Assembly: GCF_000716605.1 (NCBI RefSeq)
Contig: NZ_JNXE01000011.1
Span: 62,001-126,000, forward strand
Direction of reading: 5' to 3'
DNA from: Streptomyces sp. NRRL F-525
Lineage (GTDB): Bacteria; Actinomycetota; Actinomycetes; Streptomycetales; Streptomycetaceae
DNA: 64,000 nucleotides
Part shown: positions 24,677 through 32,172 of the stretch, piece after piece
Position numbering within the stretch: position 1 is the first letter of the stretch
How the letters are laid out: each line of letters begins with the position of its first letter
The notes under the pieces: model-generated
Seen by the model: the letters and a program-made list of their open reading frames with translations, nothing else
Database searches by the model: none
Told to the model about the DNA's origin: nothing
Position numbers and translations under genes: made by a program

Positions 24677-25671
24677 TGAATACGGGCCTGCTGCTTGCCG
24701 TCGACGGCGGCAACTCCAAGACGGACGTTGCCGTGTTGGGGACGGACGGCACGATTCTCGGCCGCGCGAGGGGTGGCGGCTTCCGCCCGCAGGCGGTGGG
24801 CGTCGACGCGGCGATGGACGTCCTCGCGGCCCTGCGCGCCGAGGCGATGGAGTCGGCGGGGGTGGCGGCCGACACCGAGGTGGACGGCATCACGGCCTTC
24901 CTCGCCGGGGCCGATCTGCCGTACGAGATCAAGGCGTTGCGCGAGGCCGTCGGCGCCCGCCGCTGGGCGGTCACCCAGCGCGTCGACAACGACTCCTACG
25001 CCGTCCTGCGCGCCGGCGCCAGCCGTCCCTGGGGCGTCGGCGTGGTCTGCGGCACCGGTATCAACTGCGTCGGCGTGGCCCCCGACGGCCGCACCACCGG
25101 TTTCGCCGCGCTGGGCGGGATCTCGGGCGACTGGGGCGGCGGCATCGACGTAGGCACGTCGGCCCTGTGGCACGCGGCACGGGCCGAGGACGGCCGCGGC
25201 CCTCGAACAGCCCTGCGCACAGCGGTACTTGACCACTTCGGCCTCGCGACGGTCGCCGACGTCACCGCCGCCCTGCACAGCGGCGACCTCCCCTCCCTCC
25301 GCCTCAGCGAACTCTGCCCGGCGGTGTTCGCGGCCCGCGACGAGGGCGACGAGATCGCGACCGAACTGGTCGAACGCCTCGGCGCGGAGATCGCGAGGAT
25401 GGCCCTCACCGTCCTGTGCCGCCTCCAACTCGCCACCACCCCCGACCCCGAAGTCGTCCTGGGCGGAAGCGTGTTGGCTGCCGGCCACAAGGCCCTCCTC
25501 GACGACGTCGAACACCGCCTCAGAGAAGCGGTCCCGACCGTCCGCCCGGTGGTGTGCACGCAACCCCCTTTGCTCGGGGCGGCGTTGGCGGCGTTGGACT
25601 TGCACCCGGGACCCGCGCCTGGGGCTGAGGCGCGGCTGCGGGCGGAGTTCGGGGGCAGCGGCGGTTCCTGA
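24676..25671 (+). CDS. BadF/BadG-type ATPase, probable N-acetylglucosamine (amino sugar) kinase
   Basis: The 331-aa kinase has the actin-like ATPase motifs: phosphate-1 LLAVDGGNSKTDVAV, phosphate-2 GVVCGTGINCVG, GGISGDWGGGIDVG, and the adenosine-region VVLGGSVLAAGH. Family members include N-acetylglucosamine kinase, which fits the DasR-like regulator and the chitin-type enzymes nearby. ATG 24676 shares one base with the GH4 TGA (TGATG). It ends the operon. No terminator is obvious in the 60 bp before the convergent gene. Confidence 0.88.
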   Translation: MNTGLLLAVDGGNSKTDVAVLGTDGTILGRARGGGFRPQAVGVDAAMDVLAALRAEAMESAGVAADTEVDGITAFLAGADLPYEIKALREAVGARRWAVTQRVDNDSYAVLRAGASRPWGVGVVCGTGINCVGVAPDGRTTGFAALGGISGDWGGGIDVGTSALWHAARAEDGRGPRTALRTAVLDHFGLATVADVTAALHSGDLPSLRLSELCPAVFAARDEGDEIATELVERLGAEIARMALTVLCRLQLATTPDPEVVLGGSVLAAGHKALLDDVEHRLREAVPTVRPVVCTQPPLLGAALAALDLHPGPAPGAEARLRAEFGGSGGS

Positions 25672-25732
25672 TCCGGTACGGCCGGGCGGGCGGTGTGCGG
25701 GGGTGTGAGGCGCCGGGTCCATCCCTCCCGCA

Positions 25733-26520
25733 CTACGGCCGCCCCCCAAGCCGCATCGCATACCCCGCGTGATGCAGCTCCTCGCCCGGAACTCGCCGAA
25801 CGCCCAGAACCCGAGGTCGTCCAGGTAGTCGATGCGGTCGCCGTCGATCCAGTAGCGGCCCTCATAGGCGTGCGGCCGGCCGCCGCGGGTCTCGTCGTAG
25901 CGGCCGTCGGGGGTCAACTCCTGGTGCAGGAAGTCGTTTTCGTCGATCCAGACGCCGACGCGCGGGCTGCCGGTCAGGTCCTGGGCGGCCGGGATGCCCG
26001 CCTCGGGCGCGGTCGCGCGGCCAGGAGCGTCCGTACCGGACCAGAGGACCGGCTTGCCCGCCGCCACCAGGGCGCGGACCTCCTCCCGGCGGGTCAGCAA
26101 CGTGGCCACCGCGCTCGCCACGTCCGGGGCGAGCGCGTCGGGTACGACGAGCAGGTCGCCCGTGTTCCCCGGTGTCAACGTCCCCGCGTACTCCGCGCGT
26201 TGGCCGCGGCCGCCGACGAGCGCGATCGTGTCCATCACCGCCGGGACCACCGCCATGCCCGTGCAGTCGACGACGATGGCGTTGTCGTCGCCCGCCGCCG
26301 TGATGATGCCCGGGCCGACGCCCACCAACAGGGCGCCGACGAGCAGGACATCGGCGCCGGTCATGGTGCCGATCAACGGGTCCATCGTCAGGACCCGGGC
26401 ATTGGTGAACAGGACGGGACGGCCCGTGTCGTTCGCGGCGATCTCGTCGAAGGCCTTGCTGTTCCAGGTCACGGTTTCCGTGCCTGCTTCCGTGCCGGTT
26501 TCCGTGTGGGTGACGCTCAT
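25733..26520 (-). pseudogene. Barrel-less amidohydrolase fused to an Atu4866 domain, frameshifted near the 3' end
   Basis: ATG 26520 follows GAGGAG. Residues ~25-150 resemble the composite domain of amidohydrolases (VLFTNARVLTMDPLIGTM, CTGMAVVPAVMDT, then TPGNTGDLLVVPD), but the metal-binding barrel and its HxH are absent. From about residue 185 an Atu4866 domain follows (GVWIDENDFLHQELTPDG, RYDETRG, DGDRIDYLDDLGFWAFGEF). Near 25784-25788 the expected ending is found one frame away: after GEFR the other frame reads EELHHAGYAMRLGGRP then TAG at 25733. One G too few in a G-run explains it. Without correction the frame runs on antisense through the kinase gene. It could be a true frameshift or a base-calling error. 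Confidence 0.75.
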
Positions 26521-26562
26521 CGTCCGCTCCTCGGGTGGGTCTCCAGGTGGTGCTGCACGGTC

Positions 26563-26624
26563 AGCCTGGCCGCGTCCGAGGAACGCAACCAGGCTGCCCT
26601 TCACCCAGGTGTCGGACACCCACC
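26563..26624 (-). promoter_or_regulatory. Shared operator-promoter module, copy B (amidohydrolase-Atu4866 fusion)
   Basis: Read on the minus strand: dyad box 26624-26604 (GGTGGGTG-TCCGA-CACCTGGG), CTGGTT at 26592-26587 (starting 12 bp after the box), spacer 18 bp, CAGGCT at 26568-26563. The fusion ATG is at 26520. Over 40 bp this copy is the closest match to copy A in front of the stand-alone Atu4866 gene. The box also touches the 3' end of the upstream GH76 gene (stop at 26631). Confidence 0.7.
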
Positions 26625-26630
26625 CTGCGC

Positions 26631-28496
26631 TCAGCTCCCCGCGGCCGCCGTCAGCGCACCGAGCGCGCTGGCCTGCGTACGCCAGTCGGTCTGGTTCGGG
26701 CTGGTGCCCGCCCAGCGTTCACCGAGGGCGTTGAGCGTGGACCGGTCCAACGCCCACAGGGTGTCGGCCTGCTTCTGGATGTAGGCCCGGTAGGTCGTGG
26801 AACCGGTCGCCTTCGCCAGGTCGGCGAAGTTCCGCATGAAGATGCCCTTGAACTGCTTCTGGTTGTCGTCGCAGGACGCCGAGCCGACATCGCAGGACTC
26901 GGTCAGCACTCCGCCCACCGTGAGCTGCGAGTTGCTGATCGCCGCGTCCGCCAGCGTCCGCGCCGTGGCCAGCATCGAGCTGTCGCCCGTCGTCTTCCAC
27001 AGTTCCGTGAAGGCGCCGATGGCCAGGCCCTGGTTGTAACTCCACACGGTGGAACCGTTGTTGGCGCAGGACGAGGAGAGCCCGTCGTTCACCAGACCCG
27101 CGGAGTTGATCATCCCGCTGGCCTTGTACCAGGCGGCCGACGTCTTCGCCCGCTGGAGCCAGACCGTGTCACCGGCGATGCGCTGGTGCAGCGCGGTGGT
27201 CAGCCACAGGTACTGCCCGTTCGTCACCGCGTTCTTGTAGGTCCGCTCACGGTCCCACCACACACCGCCGCCGCAGGTGCTGGTGTCCCAGTACTGCTGG
27301 ATGTAATTGGCGATGGTGACGGCCTCGTTGAGGTAGCGCGCGTCGTGCGTGTAGTCGTACGCGTCGATCCACGCGATAGCCCACCACCCGGAGTCGTCGA
27401 TGGACCGGCTGATGAAGTCGCCCTCGATCGCGTCCGAACTCCGCGTCCCGGCCGGGAAGACACCCTTGTTCTGGTCGAAGGTGCGGGCGATGATCCAGTC
27501 GTAGTCGTGCGTGCCGGTCGTCTTCGCGAAGTCGATGACGGAGGTGAGGGTGGCCGCCGAGTTCCACCAACTGCTGGGCCACCAGCCGTTGTAGGGGTCG
27601 TACGACGTCATCAGCGCGTCCGCCGCCGCGCGCGCCCGAGTCGGAACCGGCCGGTACCACGCCGTGCAGCTGCCCTCGTTGTGGCTCGCCTCCCGGCCGC
27701 AGGCGCGGACCGCGCCGCCGTAGAGGAGACCGCGTACATCGCGGGCGGCGTACATCGCGGTGCGGGTCGTGGTCGCTCCGGACGGGGTGCTCGTGCGGCC
27801 GAGGGAGGAACCGTCCGGCCAGGTCGAGCCGCCGTCCCAGGAACGGTCCAACCAGATCTCGTCACCGGCGTCACCGGTGTCGATGCTGCCCCAGGCCATG
27901 GAGTTCTTCTGGTCCACGTGCAGGCGAATGGTGCGGCCGTACAGGGTGGTCGAGGGGACCGGCTGGTCGTCGCCCGCCGCCTGGGCCGCGCTCGTGCCGT
28001 CGCAGACGGTGTCGCAGACCGTGGGGTAGACCCAGTTCGTGCAGCCGACGCCGGCCGCGTCGCCGCAGGCGCGGACGAGGCCGCGCTTGTGGTTGCGCGG
28101 GTCGGTGATGTTGTACATCAGCGTCCTTGTACCGGTCCAGGTGCTCGGGATGCTCGCCTTGCCGAGCAGGCCGTCCCAGGTGGCGCCGCCGTCCCAGGAC
28201 CGGTCCAACCACACCGCGTCGCCGCTCGTGCCGTTGTCGATGCTGGCCCACGCCATGTCGTCCGCGTCGGACACATGGAGCCGGACGACCCGTCCGTTGA
28301 GGGTCTTGTCCGGCACTGGAAACGTTTCCTGCTTCGCCTGCGACGGGTCGAGCGTGTCGCAGGCCAGGACGCACACCTGGGTGGCGGCGGACGCCGGCGA
28401 CGCGACCGGGACGAGCGCCACGAACGCGAGGGCGGCCGTCAGCAGAAAGCTGAGGAACCGTGGTCTGACAACGATGTCGAAATGATGTAGGGACAC
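26631..28496 (-). CDS. Secreted GH76 alpha-1,6-mannanase with two N-terminal tandem domains
   Basis: The 621-aa protein starts at GTG 28496 and has a signal peptide cleaved after ASPASA. Two ~110-residue repeats follow, each with VRLHV/IRLHV, MAWxSID, GD-x-WLDRSWDGG and paired Cys residues; they look like sugar-binding or enzyme-associated modules. From about residue 275 comes the (alpha/alpha)6 GH76 domain. The catalytic Asp pair lies in SIDDSGWWAIAWIDAY near residue 365, and NGQYLWLTTALHQR and WSYNQGLAIGAF are further landmarks. GH76 cuts alpha-1,6-mannan of yeast or mycobacterial-type glycans. A TGAATGGATTCA dyad near the start resembles the operator before the divergent GH78 gene. Confidence 0.9.
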   Translation of the reverse strand: MSLHHFDIVVRPRFLSFLLTAALAFVALVPVASPASAATQVCVLACDTLDPSQAKQETFPVPDKTLNGRVVRLHVSDADDMAWASIDNGTSGDAVWLDRSWDGGATWDGLLGKASIPSTWTGTRTLMYNITDPRNHKRGLVRACGDAAGVGCTNWVYPTVCDTVCDGTSAAQAAGDDQPVPSTTLYGRTIRLHVDQKNSMAWGSIDTGDAGDEIWLDRSWDGGSTWPDGSSLGRTSTPSGATTTRTAMYAARDVRGLLYGGAVRACGREASHNEGSCTAWYRPVPTRARAAADALMTSYDPYNGWWPSSWWNSAATLTSVIDFAKTTGTHDYDWIIARTFDQNKGVFPAGTRSSDAIEGDFISRSIDDSGWWAIAWIDAYDYTHDARYLNEAVTIANYIQQYWDTSTCGGGVWWDRERTYKNAVTNGQYLWLTTALHQRIAGDTVWLQRAKTSAAWYKASGMINSAGLVNDGLSSSCANNGSTVWSYNQGLAIGAFTELWKTTGDSSMLATARTLADAAISNSQLTVGGVLTESCDVGSASCDDNQKQFKGIFMRNFADLAKATGSTTYRAYIQKQADTLWALDRSTLNALGERWAGTSPNQTDWRTQASALGALTAAAGS

Positions 28497-28536
28497 CGGA
28501 AACTCGCCTCGATTTCACGATGGGGGACGCCGGTCG

Positions 28537-28782
28537 TGAATGGATTCAGTACTGGATCAATGGTCCATACCTGTATCCGTCTTCGAGGCAGTGAACCGGC
28601 TCGGCGTGGCCCTGTCAATGCCGTAAGGAGTGCTTGTTTCGCGCGAGTTGAAGGCTGTCGCGATGGCTTGACACTCGCTTTTCGGGCGCCCATCATCGGT
28701 GCGAACTTCGGCGAGTCATCTCGCACACCTGCTGTCGCTTTGCTTCCAGGCCCCCACGGTCGATCGATTTGAATCGATTCAA
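28537..28782. promoter_or_regulatory. Two related dyad operators in the GH76-GH78 divergent region
   Basis: The 339-bp gap 28497-28835 holds a perfect 14-bp palindrome TTGAATCGATTCAA (28769-28782), 54 bp before the GH78 start. A second dyad TGAATGGATTCA (28537-28548), 41 bp before the GH76 start, differs from it in one core base. A partial ATCGATTC copy sits at about 28818. Central-CG dyads like this are typical of LacI-family repressors. No such gene is in the window. The rest of the gap shows nothing I can interpret. Confidence 0.55.
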
Positions 28783-28835
28783 GCAACTGGTCAACGAGTT
28801 GAGCAGCTGGTTCCCCATCGATTCGGGAGGTACTC

Positions 28836-31718
28836 ATGCGCCGCCGCCGGCCACCGCTGAACAGAAAGCCCAGTCCAGGGCGCCTAGTTGGGCTCACTAT
28901 GGTGGTGGCCGCCGCGCTGGCCGTGGCTCCCGCGCTGTCGGCAGGGGCCGCGGAGGTGGCCCCGACGGCCGCCCCCAAGGCGGCGCTTGACGCGGTGAAC
29001 TACTCGCCGACCTCCCGCACCCTCAAGCCGACCGCCGTCTACCGCACGTCCGGCAGCGTCGCGAACCCGACGAACGTCCTCAACGGACAGGCGACCCGGA
29101 TCTCCGGCTCGCAGTCGGCCGTCACGCTCGACTTCGGGAAAGAGGTCGGCGGATTGGTAACGTTGTCATTCGGCAGCACCAGTTCCAGCGGCCAACGCGT
29201 CGGCCTGGCCTTCAGCGAGTCGTCCCTGTACGTGGGCAACAACAGCGACCGCAGCAGTGGCCGCGACGGCGAGGACGGCGCCCTTTACGCCACGCCCTCC
29301 GCCAACGGCACGTACACCGTGCCGACTGCTCAACTCCGGGGCGGGTTCCGTTATTTGACGGTCTTCCTCGACAGCTCGGGCTGGGTGGACCTCAAGGGCG
29401 TCAGCCTCAACTTCACCGCGGCACCGGGGAAGGCGAACCCGGCGGACTACGCCAATTACTTCACCTCCAGCGACGAGTTGCTCAACCGCATCTGGTACGC
29501 CGGTGCCTACACCGTGCAGTTGAACACCATCGCCTCCAACCAGGGTCGAGCCTGGCCCCCGCCCTCCTCGGCCTGGGACAACAGCGCCACCGTCGGCGTG
29601 GGCGACTCCGTGCTGGTCGACGGCGCGAAGCGCGACCGTACGGTGTGGCCCGGTGACATGGGCATCGCCGTCCCCACGCAGTACGCGTACTCCAACGACC
29701 TCACCTCGACCCGCAACGCGCTCACCACGATGTACAACGCGCAGTCGTCTGCGGGTGAAATCCCTTGGTCCGGGCCGCCGTTCAACCTCACCGGCTCGGA
29801 CACCTACCACACGTGGACCCTGCTGGGGACGGCCACGTACTACACGTACACCGCCGACCGGTCGTGGCTGGACTCCGAATGGTCCAACTACAAACGGGGG
29901 ATGGCCTTCATCACCAACAAGATCGACGGCAACAACCTCCTCAACGTGACCCGCACCCAGGACTGGGCCCGGGTCGGCCAGGGCGGTGAGAACATCTCCG
30001 CCAACGCGCTGCTGTACGGCGCCCTCAAGGGCGGCGCCACCCTCGCCACGGTCGAGGGCGACAGCGCGCTCGCCGCGAGCTGGAACAGCAAGGCCGCCGC
30101 GATCAAGACTGCTGCCAACTCCCTTCTCTGGGACGCCTCCAAGGGCATGTACAAGGACAACCCGAGCAGCGGGCTGTACCCGCAGGACGGCAACTCCCTC
30201 GCCGTCTGGTACGGGTTGAGCGACTCCACCGCCAAGTCGAAGAGCATCATCACCGGGCTCGGCAAGAACTGGGGCATCTACGGTCCGACCACGCCCGAAT
30301 GGGGCGGCAACGTCTCGCCGTTCGCCGGCGGCATGGAGCTGAACGCCCGCTTCACCGCCAACGACGACTTCACCGCGCTCGACCAGATCCGTCGCACCTG
30401 GGGCCACATGCTCGACAGCGACATCGGCACCAAGAGCACGTTCTGGGAGGGCATCCAGTCCGACGGCGGTCTGGCGTACGGCGGTTCGTTCATGAGCCTC
30501 GCGCACGGCTGGTCCACCGCGCCCACCTCCACGCTCACCTTCGACGTGCTCGGCACCGCGCCCGAGTCGGCGACCGGCGCCTACCGCTTCGTCCCGCACC
30601 CCGGTGACCTGACCAGCGCCCAGGGCCGCATCACGATGCCCCAGGGTGCCATCAACGCGTCCTGGTCCCGCGACCCGTCGGCCGGTACCTATTCGGCCAC
30701 CCTCTCCAGCCCGTCCGGCAGCAACGGCCGTATCGGCGTACCGAAGTTGGGCGGCGACATCACCGTTACCGTGAACGGCACCGTCGTATGGAAGAACGGA
30801 ACCTTCACGCCCACCTCCGGCATCACCGGCGGCAGCCAGGACGACACCTACGTCTACCTCACCGGCGTCGCCCCGGGCAGCTACACCGTTTCCGCCACCG
30901 GCCTCGGCAACCCGTCGGCGCCCACCCAGCCCGGCACCGGCGCCCTGCGCGCCAGGTACACCCGGTGCGCAGGCGAGGGCGGCACCTGCTCCTTCAGCGG
31001 CACGCGCTCGGTGGCCTACGGCGCCGGGACGTACACCTACAAGACCGTGACCAGCAGCACCGCCTGCTCGAACGACTCCTTCGGCGGCGACCCGGCGGCC
31101 AACCTCGTCAAGTCCTGCTACGTCGCGGACGTTGGCGGCCCGCCCGGGTACACCGCCTGCGCGGCCGAGAACGGGACGTGCGCCGTGCCCGGTTACAACC
31201 GTGACGTGGCCTACGGCGCCAACGGCAACTTCGTTCACCAGGTCACCAACGGCTCCGTCGCCTGCACCAATGCCCACTTCGGCGATCCCATCGACGGTGT
31301 GGCCAAGTCCTGTTACCTGCCGCCCGCGGGAGCACCGGCCGGTGGCTGGACCAAGTGCGCCGACCAGAACGGGACTTGTGCCGCAGTGGCAGGCCAGCCG
31401 GTGATGTACGGCGCCTACGGAGCGTTCGCCACGGCCACCGCCACCGGCGACACCGCGTGCACCGACGCCACGTTCGGCGATCCCATCTCCGGTGAGTCGA
31501 AGGCGTGTTACACCGCGACCGGCGGCCCGGTCGGCTACGCCACCAACTGCTCGGCGGAGGGCGGCACTTGTTCCTTCAGTGGACAGCAGACCGTCGCCTA
31601 CGGCGCCCGGGGCCGCTTCCTCTACAAGGCATTCACCGGCTCCGCCGCCTGCACGACGGCCGCCTTCGGCACCGACCCGCTGCCCAACGTGAGCAAGTCC
31701 TGCTACCTCACGTCCTGA
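28836..31718 (+). CDS. Secreted GH78-like alpha-L-rhamnosidase with four C-terminal Cys-rich repeats
   Basis: The 960-aa protein has a twin-arginine-like basic start and signal peptide ending near SAGAAE. A beta-sandwich region (to ~190) precedes the six-hairpin domain, with GAKRDRTVWPGDMG (GH78 RDRxxWxGD region), STFWEGIQSDGG and LAHGWSTAPTSTLTFDVLG. A C-terminal beta domain follows to ~700. Residues ~703-960 hold four repeats of ~62 residues starting near 703, 768, 834 and 897, each with C-x2-E/Q-x-GTC, VAYGA or MYGA, AC-x4-FG and KSCY/KACY. They may bind glycans. ATG 28836 follows GGGAGG. The enzyme would remove rhamnose from plant or bacterial glycans; the exact family could be a GH78 relative. 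Confidence 0.82.
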   Translation: MRRRRPPLNRKPSPGRLVGLTMVVAAALAVAPALSAGAAEVAPTAAPKAALDAVNYSPTSRTLKPTAVYRTSGSVANPTNVLNGQATRISGSQSAVTLDFGKEVGGLVTLSFGSTSSSGQRVGLAFSESSLYVGNNSDRSSGRDGEDGALYATPSANGTYTVPTAQLRGGFRYLTVFLDSSGWVDLKGVSLNFTAAPGKANPADYANYFTSSDELLNRIWYAGAYTVQLNTIASNQGRAWPPPSSAWDNSATVGVGDSVLVDGAKRDRTVWPGDMGIAVPTQYAYSNDLTSTRNALTTMYNAQSSAGEIPWSGPPFNLTGSDTYHTWTLLGTATYYTYTADRSWLDSEWSNYKRGMAFITNKIDGNNLLNVTRTQDWARVGQGGENISANALLYGALKGGATLATVEGDSALAASWNSKAAAIKTAANSLLWDASKGMYKDNPSSGLYPQDGNSLAVWYGLSDSTAKSKSIITGLGKNWGIYGPTTPEWGGNVSPFAGGMELNARFTANDDFTALDQIRRTWGHMLDSDIGTKSTFWEGIQSDGGLAYGGSFMSLAHGWSTAPTSTLTFDVLGTAPESATGAYRFVPHPGDLTSAQGRITMPQGAINASWSRDPSAGTYSATLSSPSGSNGRIGVPKLGGDITVTVNGTVVWKNGTFTPTSGITGGSQDDTYVYLTGVAPGSYTVSATGLGNPSAPTQPGTGALRARYTRCAGEGGTCSFSGTRSVAYGAGTYTYKTVTSSTACSNDSFGGDPAANLVKSCYVADVGGPPGYTACAAENGTCAVPGYNRDVAYGANGNFVHQVTNGSVACTNAHFGDPIDGVAKSCYLPPAGAPAGGWTKCADQNGTCAAVAGQPVMYGAYGAFATATATGDTACTDATFGDPISGESKACYTATGGPVGYATNCSAEGGTCSFSGQQTVAYGARGRFLYKAFTGSAACTTAAFGTDPLPNVSKSCYLTS

Positions 31719-31730
31719 GCGGCCCCACAC

Positions 31731-31773
31731 ATCCGGCAGCCTCCAACTCCCCGCGTGCCGGGGGCTGCCGGAT
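31731..31773. terminator. Hairpin terminator between convergent genes
   Basis: ATCCGGCAGCC (31731-31741) pairs perfectly with GGCTGCCGGAT (31763-31773) across a 21-nt loop that can itself partly pair. It starts 13 bp after the GH78 stop and touches the stop of the convergent 118-aa gene. Confidence 0.7.
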
Positions 31774-32129
31774 CACTCCGGATGGGCCACTGCCTCCTTC
31801 TGCAGGTGCACCGCGGCCAACAGGCTCAGCTTCGGTTCCGCCTGACGCAGTGCCCGCACCGCCGTGACCGAGGCGATGTCCCCGGTGAATCCGACGGCGG
31901 CCAGTCGGGACCTGACCCAACGGGCCTGCAGCAGGCTCTCGTTGGCGGCCGCGGTGGACTCGACGAGAGCGGCGGCGCGTTCCAGGCCGGGGCGCTCCTC
32001 GGGGGACGCCCCGGCCAAAGCCTCGCGCAGAGCCGCCGCGACCACGTCCGAGTCCCGGACGGTCAACACGAAGGTGTTCTTCTTGCTCAGTCCCGTGATT
32101 CCTGTCATGGGGCTCAGCGTGAACGTCAT
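31773..32129 (-). CDS. Conserved-looking hypothetical protein (118 aa)
   Basis: I do not recognise this protein. It begins MTFTLSPMTGITGLSKKNTF and is mostly helical and soluble, with an Ala/Glu-rich middle (EALAGASPEERPGLERAAAL) and no signal peptide or membrane span. Third-position GC is high and regular, and CGGGGGAC precedes the ATG, so it looks like a real gene. It lies 43 bp downstream of the GH9 cellulase on the same strand, probably the last gene of the response regulator-kinase-cellulase operon. Role unknown. Confidence 0.6.
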   Translation of the reverse strand: MTFTLSPMTGITGLSKKNTFVLTVRDSDVVAAALREALAGASPEERPGLERAAALVESTAAANESLLQARWVRSRLAAVGFTGDIASVTAVRALRQAEPKLSLLAAVHLQKEAVAHPE

Positions 32130-32172
32130 GTCCCCCGTGCGCCAAGCGACTTGAGGAGGCTCAGAGGCTCGG

